DNA of 61,281 bases from Rhodospirillaceae bacterium (GTDB taxonomy: Bacteria > Pseudomonadota > Alphaproteobacteria > MPNO01 > UBA2964). This document shows positions 15,955 to 23,523 of this stretch, piece after piece. Position 1 is the first letter of the stretch, and the number at the start of each line of letters is the position of its first letter. The DNA lies in assembly GCA_002709075.1 (NCBI GenBank), contig PAPV01000004.1, positions 316,822 through 378,102 of the forward strand, read 5' to 3'. The position numbers and the translations under genes were made by a program. The notes beneath the pieces were generated by a model, which saw only the letters and a program-made list of their open reading frames with translations, was not told the DNA's origin and made no database searches.

Positions 15955-16140
15955 ATGAAAGTTCTGAAGGTATTGGAGAGTGCAGAGGTGATAATTGCAG
16001 AAATAGAGGTAAATCTTGGGAACAAGAAACATTCCTCTCCCACGCTCTGTGTTCTTTGTGATGAAAAAATCGTTCCACTGAACACTCCAGACGGTCGTCC
16101 AATCCTTATGAATATGGAGAATGCAGTTAAATTCTCATAA
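15955..16140 (+). CDS. Small protein with strong ribosome binding site
   Basis: 61 codons with an excellent Shine-Dalgarno (AAGGAGGT, 6-7 nt before the ATG), beginning 12 nt after the HTH remnant. The product is amphipathic and contains a C-x-x-C pair (LCVLCDEK) that might bind metal, followed by PLNTPDGRPI. No family recognised. Placement after the HTH fragment suggests a small accessory or mobile-element operon. Confidence 0.5.
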   Translation: MKVLKVLESAEVIIAEIEVNLGNKKHSSPTLCVLCDEKIVPLNTPDGRPILMNMENAVKFS

Positions 16141-16227
16141 GTAGATATTTTGAAAAACGACAGCCTTAAGCTTAAAATCCGACGAAATTTTGCGTACCCC
16201 AACGTTTGTTGGCATGTTTGAGTTTTA

Positions 16228-16377
16228 TTGGAGATTGCACAAAGTTCTATAGCGATTGCTGAAGAACTGAAGAGCACTTCCAATCAATTGCAGGACGAAG
16301 AATGGAAAGGTTTGGATGTTGCCGAGTATCGAATCGTAAATGCAAGTGCTGTGCTGTTGGAGTTGTATGGCAATTAA
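16228..16377 (+). CDS. Possible 49-aa helical ORF or gene fragment
   Basis: From a TTG at 16228, 49 codons encode a strongly helical, charged peptide (EIAQSSIAIAEELKSTSNQ..., ending VLLELYGN). An in-frame stop precedes it and no clear ribosome binding site is seen, so it may be the tail of a broken gene. Its amino acid pattern looks protein-like. Confidence 0.25.
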   Translation: MEIAQSSIAIAEELKSTSNQLQDEEWKGLDVAEYRIVNASAVLLELYGN

Positions 16378-16518
16378 ACCAATACGTTTTAATTCGCATG
16401 CCCAAATGCTGAATCTCTATTAATTTTCAGTACACGCTTCTTGCTCGTCATAAATGTTGTCGTGTTTCTTAAGTTCTATTCCAATCAAGCTTTTTAGTTA
16501 AGTTCCCTCCGTAACCCC

Positions 16519-16845
16519 CTAGTATTTTATATGTCTTAATCCTTGTGACACCCCCGATTCACTACTTTTGGTTCTGACGAAAAAAGCACCATTGGTGTTT
16601 TTGTATTTAGGTATGTTATCGGCTTCAAGCCGCATTATATAATTTCTCTGGATCGGATTTCCCCATGCATTGATGTTATATGAGCACCTTACCTTCGCAC
16701 TTGTTTCAGCAATGGTTCTCCAGCCTGCTGCTTCATTTTGCTTATTTATATATTCTGCAAGAGTATTAGCCTCGTTTATGCTGCCTCGCTCTGTAATTCT
16801 TGTGCGAGGATGGCCGACTTTAGAGCGTCAAAATTCTTACTCTGT
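16519..16845 (-). pseudogene. Open frame without start beyond hsdS
   Basis: On the minus strand, in another frame overlapping the last ~23 codons of hsdS, an open stretch continues to a TAG at 16519. Most of it reads like ordinary protein (NEAAGWRTIAETSAKVRCSY, MRLEADNIPKYKNTNGAFFV). No ATG, GTG or TTG occurs before the internal methionine (IMRLEA). It looks like the 3' remnant of a gene joined to hsdS by deletion or frameshift. The product family is not recognised. Confidence 0.35.
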
Positions 16846-17873
16846 TTTTTATAAATTTTTATCAGGTTTCTAATTTGTTTCGTTAACAGGTTTATTTGTT
16901 TTAATAAACTGATTTGTTCATCAAGCGACAATTTAGGAAGTGGACATTCCAAAATATGTTTTTTTCTCAGATTCGTTTGATTTTCTCCATCATTAAAACT
17001 TAAAAAATGTGGATGCCTATTTAGAACAATTTGGAGAAACTGCGGGTGAAAATGATTACTTCTAATGCAGCAGATCCGCTGATTGAGAGAGTATTTTCCA
17101 CTTGCAGTTATTCGCATCGTCTTTGCCAAAGCTTTTCCATTTGGGAAATCGCTCACAACCATTACATTATCCCCCTCAATCAGCGGAAACTTCTGTTTGG
17201 TTGTAAACTTTGCTATATTTCCATCAGATGATATAAATCTCGAGTTTACTAAATAAAATTTCCCGTCGTCAGAAATATCTTTTTCATGCGCTTTTCCATT
17301 ATAGAACTCGCATAGTTCACCCAGTGTTGATTGTTCATATTTTTTCAACGAGCTTCTAAAGGTTTGCTCTGTGTATGCGGCATAGCCATTAATTGCATTG
17401 CCTCTCTTCAATTCATTAAGCTTTATAGCTTTATCAATTGAACTAAAGGCAGCATCAAGTTTGGCTGCGATGCGTCTTTGCTCTGTGAGTAGAGGATAGG
17501 AAACTTTATAATCTTTAAAGTTAGCCATTTTTATGAAATTGGTTGCAGAACCGAATTGTTTATTGGAGTTCACATCCTTCCAATTTAACAGCAGGTGAAA
17601 GTATAAAAATTTAGGTAAAATTTTAATGTCATGTATTACGTAAGTTCTCTGATAGGAGTCAAAGTCACCTTCATAAAAATATACATCACCAATGTTAGCT
17701 CCATTGCCTGGCAGGATTAAACACTCACCAGAAAATCTTTTTGTATCACTATATAGGTGCGTTGCTGCGCAAGTATAGAATCTGTACCTACCGTTCTTAG
17801 CTGCATGATTAGCATCCCATTTACCAGTTGAGACACTCGCTAGATCTGTGAGATTTGAAGTTTTCCACATCAC
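16776..17873 (-). CDS. hsdS: Type I restriction-modification specificity subunit
   Basis: 365 residues with the two-fold HsdS layout: a target recognition domain, a central helical spacer (EQRRIAAKLDAAFSSIDKAIKLNEL), a second recognition domain starting near STLGELCEFYNGKAHE, and a C-terminal helical spacer (DEQISLLKQINLLTKQIRNL). It should set the bipartite DNA sequence methylated by HsdM. It overlaps hsdM by 4 nt (ATGA), so the two are co-translated. Length is slightly short for the family but both halves are present. No hsdR is found on either side. Confidence 0.85.
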   Translation of the reverse strand: MMWKTSNLTDLASVSTGKWDANHAAKNGRYRFYTCAATHLYSDTKRFSGECLILPGNGANIGDVYFYEGDFDSYQRTYVIHDIKILPKFLYFHLLLNWKDVNSNKQFGSATNFIKMANFKDYKVSYPLLTEQRRIAAKLDAAFSSIDKAIKLNELKRGNAINGYAAYTEQTFRSSLKKYEQSTLGELCEFYNGKAHEKDISDDGKFYLVNSRFISSDGNIAKFTTKQKFPLIEGDNVMVVSDFPNGKALAKTMRITASGKYSLNQRICCIRSNHFHPQFLQIVLNRHPHFLSFNDGENQTNLRKKHILECPLPKLSLDEQISLLKQINLLTKQIRNLIKIYKKQSKNFDALKSAILAQELQSEAA

Positions 17874-19324
17874 AGCAACTCCTTAATCGCCCGCAATGTG
17901 TGCGCAGCTTGAACGTCTAATTTTTCAATTTGGGAGATAATTTCTTCTGGAGTACGATTATCTACTTCTGCCACAAGATTAGGATTTTTCACAGCCAAAT
18001 CCCACGTTTCTGAGTTGATATCCGCAGCATCCACCAGCCAGCTGTTTTTGCTAAGCTCCTTCGTTTTTGACATCTCAACAAACTCAGCTAAGTCTTTTTC
18101 ATTTAGTGGGTTTTTTTTGCCAATATTCCTGCCTGCATCCAACTGATAATACCAAATCTTATCTGTTGGTTTGCCCTTTTCAAAAAACAGTACAACTGTT
18201 TTGACGCCTGCACCATTAAATGTACCACTCGGCATATCTAATACAGCACTCAAGCTGCACTCCTCTAGCAAATGTTTGCGAAGTGCTGTGCTGGCGTTGT
18301 CAGAGTTGGTTAGAAAAGTGTTTTTTATTACTACGCCTGCTCGTCCACCAACATTTAGTATTTTGATAAAATGCTGCAAAAATAGATAAGCAGTTTCGCT
18401 TGTCTTTATCGGAAAGTTTTTCTGGAACTCCGCTCGCTCCTTACCACCAAAAGGAGGATTGGCAAGCACTACGTCAATTCTGTCTTTCAGCTGTATTTCA
18501 GCAATATCTTCTGAGAGAGTGTTAGTGTGAATAATATTAGGCGCTTCAACTCCATGCAGTATCATGTTCATAATGCCAATCACATAGGCGAGTGATTTTT
18601 TCTCTTTGCCTACAAACGTGTATTTCTGTAGCTGCTCATAGTGAGCGGAGCTCAATTCACCCTGCCCCCGCATAAATGTATATGCCTCAGACAAAAATCC
18701 AGCAGTACCAACGGCAGCGTCATAAACAGTTTCGCCTATCTGAGGGTTCACAACTCTTATGATGCTTTTTATGAGCGGGCGTGGGGTGTAATATTCTCCG
18801 CCATTCTTACCAGCATTACCCATATTTTTGATTTTATCTTCGTAGAGGTTGCTTAGTTCATGTTTGTCTTCGTTACTAAGAAACCGCAACTTATCAACTT
18901 CGTTGATGACATCACGTAAGATACAGCCACTCTGTAGCTTGTTACGTAACTCACTGAAGATTTCACCAATCTTGTAGTTGGTGCTGTGTGGGTTATCTGT
19001 TGTTTGCTTAAAGCTAGCTAAATGTGGAAACAACTTGAAATTAACAAAATCCCTTAAGTTATCGCCTCCCATTGCAGAATCGTTGTCCAGAGAACCGTCA
19101 GCTCGCTTTGGTGCTGCCCATTTAGCCCAACGAAACTCACCATGAATAATGCGGCTACATCTTTCGCCATTAAGTAGCGCTTTTGTCTCTTTTTCAGACT
19201 CAAAATCATCTAGATATTTGAGAAACAATATCCAGCTTGTCTGCTCGATGTAATCAAGCTCGCTGCTGCAACCGGCGTCTTTCCAGAGAGTATCGTCAAT
19301 ATTTTTGAATGCCGCTTCAAACAT
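17870..19324 (-). CDS. hsdM: Type I DNA methyltransferase subunit
   Basis: 484 residues. An N-terminal helical HsdM domain (IDDTLWKDAG, WILFLKYLDDFE) precedes the catalytic domain: EYYTPRPLIKSIIRV, the SAM-binding DAAVGTAGFLSEAY motif, and the NPPFGGKE catalytic motif (NPPF) typical of N6-adenine methyltransferases. All key motifs are intact, so it should methylate adenine in the sequence chosen by HsdS. The restriction subunit is absent in the ~4 kb on both sides, so this is an orphan methylation module or one whose R gene was lost. Confidence 0.88.
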   Translation of the reverse strand: MFEAAFKNIDDTLWKDAGCSSELDYIEQTSWILFLKYLDDFESEKETKALLNGERCSRIIHGEFRWAKWAAPKRADGSLDNDSAMGGDNLRDFVNFKLFPHLASFKQTTDNPHSTNYKIGEIFSELRNKLQSGCILRDVINEVDKLRFLSNEDKHELSNLYEDKIKNMGNAGKNGGEYYTPRPLIKSIIRVVNPQIGETVYDAAVGTAGFLSEAYTFMRGQGELSSAHYEQLQKYTFVGKEKKSLAYVIGIMNMILHGVEAPNIIHTNTLSEDIAEIQLKDRIDVVLANPPFGGKERAEFQKNFPIKTSETAYLFLQHFIKILNVGGRAGVVIKNTFLTNSDNASTALRKHLLEECSLSAVLDMPSGTFNGAGVKTVVLFFEKGKPTDKIWYYQLDAGRNIGKKNPLNEKDLAEFVEMSKTKELSKNSWLVDAADINSETWDLAVKNPNLVAEVDNRTPEEIISQIEKLDVQAAHTLRAIKELL

Positions 19325-19504
19325 TTTGCGCCTATTTATAAATTACGAATATCACTATGGTGCAGTAAAACGGAACTCCAATTTTTATTAAAGAGAAACA
19401 TGGCTTAATAATCAATAAACTTTCATTTGCAAACTGTTAGAAAACTCATCTACCCTCTGTAGTAAGGTCGAAACTTTACTACGATCTAAAAAGGTGGCAC
19501 CTGT

Positions 19505-19645
19505 GTATTTCGATGCATGACGCATTGAGAAAATATGAATGCCAACCGGCAAAAGTTTGGTCCATGGGAGAGGGGTTTAGAATAGGATTTAAAAGGCGTA
19601 AAATTTATACCAAATAAATCGAGGACAAGCCGTGAAGGCTAGCGT
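19505..19645 (+). pseudogene. Truncated duplicate of the 3' end of the beta-trefoil gene
   Basis: This stretch closely matches the last codons and 3' flank of the gene ending at 21199. ATGAATGCCAACCG, GGTCCATGGGAGAGG, TTTAGAATAG, AAAAGGCG and CCGTGAAGGC occur in the same order as in 21134-21237, with point changes, a frameshifting G and a deletion before them. It also keeps a degenerate version of that gene's terminator. It is the decayed remnant of a tandem copy lying just upstream of the intact gene. Confidence 0.7.
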
Positions 19646-19729
19646 TCATCGCAGGTAAATTTTTGTATAGTTTTGAGGGAATGGAGTTTTTTTTAAAGAA
19701 AACAAGTGGTTCCATTGGAAGGAGAGAAC

Positions 19730-21199
19730 ATGTTTAAATGTCTATCAATTTTTCTAGGCTTAGTTTTTGTATTATTTCAGACAACAATCAGTTCCGCAAA
19801 CAATCCAGCCCGTTCTGTAATGAAACCACTGAAAAATGTGAGTATGGTTCTTGATGCCCATGCGCAGATTATTTCCAAGAATTTTCGAACAAACACGAAC
19901 CTCTCACAAATTTGTAAAGCCGTTGTAAGGGAACGTTTTCGAAGTTTGCAACGTGAGTTATCATCAGAATGTAATAACAACACAGGGCAAATAATACTTA
20001 GACTTACCACGAACGCTTTGTTGCCGAAGCTCCTGCGGGGTATGGTATTTGAAGTCACACCCCTTTATGGCCGGAAAATGGTTCCATTTACCAACCGAGA
20101 AGCTCAAAACAAGAATAGGATCACAAACTGGAGTTGCAGAGTTAGCGCACGCAAGCCAAACGCAGATTATTTAAGGGTTGGAGGGCACTCAATTAATATC
20201 TTTGACGCTGCTGTAGAAGAACATAGTAGAAGTGTTCCAAGTGACAGGCGTTCAAAGTTTATGGGACTGTTAAGAAGTTGCGCAGGAAAAGTGATAAATA
20301 CAAATTTCGATAATGGTTCAAACACGGCTGAAAATAGGAGCAAGCTAGGTTCTAGAAAAAATTCACGAAACCAAAAACCTCGGAAAACAAAACAAATAAA
20401 ACCAAAGCCTAAGCTTCCAAAAATTGGACTGGCGAAACCACAAAAGCCACCCAAGTTTGGGGTGCCCAAGTTTTCAGCTAATGCGGGTTCCTTCGGTGGT
20501 AGCCCTCAATGCGTTAGTGCAGTAAAAACCTTACAGTCCAAAAATATGTTAGGTAGCGCTGGAACCCTGATAAGGAACAATTGTTCTGTGATGTATAGGA
20601 AGAAATGGCTAAAAGGACGAGGAACGACTAATACCAATGTGTGTCGACCTGCTTGGAATGCTCTTGCAAAAACTAAAGCATTGCGGGCGACAAAAGTTTT
20701 GGTTACACGGAACTGCCCAATCATTTATGCCAAGGGGTGGCGTAACCCGAGAAAGATCAATCTGCCGGAGCAATCAAAGACTAGGAAGCCCAAGTTTCTA
20801 ATGACACTAGCAGGGTTAATGAACAAGCCTGTGTGTATTCGGGCAGCTAAGGGGCAGTATATTGTTGTTGAGAGGAACCAAAGAATTGTGAATGCTAATC
20901 GTAAGAAGTGTGGCCCATGGGAGACATTTATCATTCGCAAGAATGCGATTTACAACACAGCCTGGAAGACCTATTTATCGTGTCAGCCAAATGGTAGATT
21001 GGAGGGCAACCGGAAGAAAGTTGGCTCCTGGGAAAGAATAAGGGTTATACCTCAAAAAGACGGCACCTTTGCTTTCCGATGCATGGCTCATGGCAAGAAA
21101 TACCTTGTTGCGGAAGGCGCTGGTGGCAAGAACATGAACGCCAACCGTAAAAAGGCTGGTCCATGGGAGAGGTTTAGAATAGAACCTAAAAGGCGATAA
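19730..21199 (+). CDS. Exported protein with C-terminal fascin-like beta-trefoil
   Basis: 489 residues from the ATG at 19730, chosen for its AAGGAGAG ribosome binding site. Signal peptide (SIFLGLVFVLFQTTISSA), then an N-terminal region of ~170 residues with several Cys, a very basic Pro/Lys linker (about residues 205-260, including KPKPKLPKIG), a middle Cys-containing repeat pair (CVSAVKTLQ.../CRPAWNALAK..., each followed by RNNC or RNCP), and a C-terminal domain with three repeats ending in GPWE/GSWE (CGPWETFII, VGSWERIRV, AGPWERFRI) as in fascin/actin-crosslinking beta-trefoils. Such domains bind sugars or proteins. Role unknown; possibly cell surface or extracellular. A terminator follows. 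Confidence 0.65.
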   Translation: MFKCLSIFLGLVFVLFQTTISSANNPARSVMKPLKNVSMVLDAHAQIISKNFRTNTNLSQICKAVVRERFRSLQRELSSECNNNTGQIILRLTTNALLPKLLRGMVFEVTPLYGRKMVPFTNREAQNKNRITNWSCRVSARKPNADYLRVGGHSINIFDAAVEEHSRSVPSDRRSKFMGLLRSCAGKVINTNFDNGSNTAENRSKLGSRKNSRNQKPRKTKQIKPKPKLPKIGLAKPQKPPKFGVPKFSANAGSFGGSPQCVSAVKTLQSKNMLGSAGTLIRNNCSVMYRKKWLKGRGTTNTNVCRPAWNALAKTKALRATKVLVTRNCPIIYAKGWRNPRKINLPEQSKTRKPKFLMTLAGLMNKPVCIRAAKGQYIVVERNQRIVNANRKKCGPWETFIIRKNAIYNTAWKTYLSCQPNGRLEGNRKKVGSWERIRVIPQKDGTFAFRCMAHGKKYLVAEGAGGKNMNANRKKAGPWERFRIEPKRR

Positions 21200-21592
21200 A
21201 TCCATACCAAATACAGCTAAGACGGGCCGTGAAGGCCCGCTCTTTTTTGTAATTCTTTAAATATAATAAATAAACACCAAATAATTTGATCAGATTAAAA
21301 AATACCGAGGGTGAAAGGTCAATCCGGAGAAAAGGCGATACCTTTTTCCAATAAATATTTAAGAATAAATATTATTTTCTGGTCGGGACGGAACAAATCG
21401 AGTCATGAAACTTTGACTGTATTTGTGATGATTATGCTTGTTTGATAATATCCAGAAAAGCATTCGGATAATTCAACCTAAACAGGCGTTCTTTAAACTC
21501 TCCATGTTAACAAAAAGCATGGTAATTGTTGAAAAAAAGATTACTCTATTCTTTCAGTGGAAATTTCTTGTATATAGATAAATTTAAACCAA
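21200..21592. other. Intergenic region with terminator, otherwise empty
   Basis: It begins with the terminator at 21223-21247. The remaining ~340 bp is AT-rich; I see no gene, repeat or recognisable site. The promoter of the gene at 21593 must lie near its right end. Confidence 0.3.
21223..21247 (+). terminator. Rho-independent terminator of the beta-trefoil gene
   Basis: CGGGCC (21223-21228) pairs with GGCCCG (21234-21239) around GTGAA, followed by CTCTTTTTT. It starts 24 nt after the stop codon. Confidence 0.75.
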
Positions 21593-22126
21593 ATGCAATT
21601 CACTAAATACATTTTACTATTAATAATTGTGTTTGCTTTACCGAGTACAATCACCAGTGAGGCACTTTGTGAAAATACATTCTCAAAAGCAATTTCGGAA
21701 GCAGTGTCCAACAGGATCCGTAATGTAATAGAAAAGCAAATTGAATCCTTGAAGAAGAATGATTCGGAAACAGCTTTTATGTTTGCTTCACCAAATATAC
21801 GGGAACAGTTTGGAACGCACGACAATTTTATGAGGATGATTAAAGAAAACTATTCTGTAATTCTTTCCCATTCTAGCTTTGAATTTCGTGACTTGGAAAA
21901 ATTAGATAATATTGGATTTGTGCAAACGGTTTTTTTTGAAAAAAAAAGTGGAAAAGCAATATTGGCAATGTATTTCATGGAATTGCAGCCGAATGGAAAA
22001 TGGTACATTAATGGGTGCAAGTTGATTGCTGCAGCAGGCATAGTAACCGAAAAATACCCAAACCATGTAACATATCGGTTATGGGAAGCGTTAGCAAAGT
22101 TAAAATATTTCCACACGAAGAGTTAA
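21593..22126 (+). CDS. DUF4864-family exported protein
   Basis: 177 residues with a signal peptide (YILLLIIVFALPSTITSEA, cleavage near residue 23-26). The mature part fits DUF4864: VIEKQIESLKKNDSETAFMFASPNIREQFGTHDNFMRMIKENYSVI and later PNGKWYINGCKLI. This is a nuclear-transport-factor-2-like alpha+beta fold of unknown function, probably periplasmic. No Shine-Dalgarno is clear. A hairpin follows between it and the convergent ABC gene. Confidence 0.65.
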   Translation: MQFTKYILLLIIVFALPSTITSEALCENTFSKAISEAVSNRIRNVIEKQIESLKKNDSETAFMFASPNIREQFGTHDNFMRMIKENYSVILSHSSFEFRDLEKLDNIGFVQTVFFEKKSGKAILAMYFMELQPNGKWYINGCKLIAAAGIVTEKYPNHVTYRLWEALAKLKYFHTKS

Positions 22127-22145
22127 ACAAACTCTGACAATTAAT

Positions 22146-22174
22146 CACCTGTGGCCAAGGTGTCTGTGTTTTTT
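22146..22174 (+). terminator. Weak terminator between convergent genes
   Basis: CACCT (22146-22150) pairs with AGGTG (22158-22162) around GTGGCCA, followed after six bases by TTTTTT. It lies between the DUF4864 gene and the convergent ABC ATPase gene. Confidence 0.4.
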
Positions 22175-22177
22175 CTC

Positions 22178-23164
22178 TTATGCTATATTGTTAGGTATCT
22201 TATTTTTTTCCTCCAATCCAGTTACCTTTATGAAAATATCCTCTAAGTCTGAATCTACAGTAACGAGATCTATAATTTCTAGTTTCTGATCGCCAAGCGC
22301 AGCAATGATTTCGCCTGCGACTATCTCACTTGGTGAAAAATTAAAAATTATGCATGTGGGACTTAAGAGGGATCCACCCATTAATGTAAGTTGGGGCTCT
22401 AGTTTTTTGATTGGCGAACCAAGTGTTACCTTGAGCATTCTTTGATCAATCTGACTGATTAAGTCGTCTGTGTTTTCACAAGTGACCACATTACCCTGAT
22501 CAATAATAGCTATTCGGTCACACATTTCTTGGGCTTCTTCCAGATAGTGAGTTGTTAAAACGATCGTAACACCCTCTTTATTCAGTTCGTGCATGTAGGC
22601 CCACAGTTGACGACGAAGTTCTACATCTACGCCAGCGGTTGGTTCATCCAAGACGACCACAGGTGGTGAGTGGACCAATGCTTTCGCAATAAGCAATCGG
22701 CGTTTCATTCCTCCGGATAGAGACCGGGCGTAAGCATGGGCTTTGTCGGCTAATCCAAGTGCACCAAGAAGTTCCATCGTTTTTCTTTCGCGTTTGGGAA
22801 CGCCATAAAGTCCCGCTTGAAATTCTAATGCCTCGTAGGGAGAGAAAAATGCATCGAGATTTACCTCCTGAGGCACTATTCCGATTGCGGAGCGTGCCAT
22901 TCGCATGTCGTGGTCTATATCATAACCCCATATTTTTGCTTCTCCTCCGGATTTTATGACCATGCCTGCTAAAATATTGATTGTTGTGGATTTACCTGCT
23001 CCGTTAGGTCCTAGTAATCCAAAAATCTGACCGCGTGGTACTTTTAAGCTTATACAATCGAGTGCTCTGACGGCCGAATTTTGATCACTTACAAAGTAAG
23101 TCTTTGTAAGATTATTAAGCTCAATTGCGTTGTCTGGTAAGGTTAATTTATTAGATTTTTTCAT
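22178..23164 (-). CDS. ABC-2 type transporter ATP-binding protein
   Basis: 328 residues from the ATG at 23164; the frame is open to 23239, but the extra 25 residues are not ABC-like. Walker A GPNGAGKSTT, signature LSGGMKRRL, Walker B VVVLDEPTAGVD and the switch His in TTHYLEEAQEMCDRIAIID are intact. The C-terminal ~90 residues form the regulatory tail common in NatA/CcmA-like exporters. It would energise an inner membrane exporter, but the ABC-2 permease normally next to such genes is absent here, so partner and substrate are unknown. Confidence 0.85.
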   Translation of the reverse strand: MKKSNKLTLPDNAIELNNLTKTYFVSDQNSAVRALDCISLKVPRGQIFGLLGPNGAGKSTTINILAGMVIKSGGEAKIWGYDIDHDMRMARSAIGIVPQEVNLDAFFSPYEALEFQAGLYGVPKRERKTMELLGALGLADKAHAYARSLSGGMKRRLLIAKALVHSPPVVVLDEPTAGVDVELRRQLWAYMHELNKEGVTIVLTTHYLEEAQEMCDRIAIIDQGNVVTCENTDDLISQIDQRMLKVTLGSPIKKLEPQLTLMGGSLLSPTCIIFNFSPSEIVAGEIIAALGDQKLEIIDLVTVDSDLEDIFIKVTGLEEKNKIPNNIA

Positions 23165-23262
23165 AATGTTAAAGTTTATATTTAATTTATATTGCAAGCA
23201 AAGGCTTTGGACACTCCTAACCCTTTGGTTCAGTATCATTCGGTGCTATAAGGGTCAATGAA

Positions 23263-23490
23263 ATGACTTCTGTGAAGGAACTTTGTGTGGCTTCTAACTC
23301 CGCTAACAATGCACCTCAACCGCCAGAAATTATTGAGGTAGAAGAACTTGTTGTTGCTTGTGATGGCGGAGGCGGCGCATTAGGACATCCAAGAGTATTT
23401 TTAACACTTGATAATGGTCGTGCAGAATGTGGTTATTGCGACAGACTTTTTATTTTAAAGGCTGGGGTAAAGGTTGCCCGTAGCCATTGA
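23263..23490 (+). CDS. zf-CHCC zinc-finger protein
   Basis: 75 residues. The C-terminal part has the zf-CHCC pattern: [34 protein letters not shown], with Cys, His and the CGYC pair as zinc ligands. The same module forms the C-terminus of the complex I subunit NDUFS6; bacterial stand-alone versions are of unknown function. It sits 33 nt before polA on the same strand and is probably co-transcribed with it. Confidence 0.8.
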   Translation: MTSVKELCVASNSANNAPQPPEIIEVEELVVACDGGGGALGHPRVFLTLDNGRAECGYCDRLFILKAGVKVARSH

Positions 23491-23523
23491 TTAGCTGAAA
23501 AAGTTCCTAGAGGAGAACTATGT

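Noticed and set aside
15861-16283. 140-codon minus-strand ORF
   Set aside because: It lies opposite the HTH fragment and the CxxC miniprotein with its strong ribosome binding site; its own composition is not protein-like.
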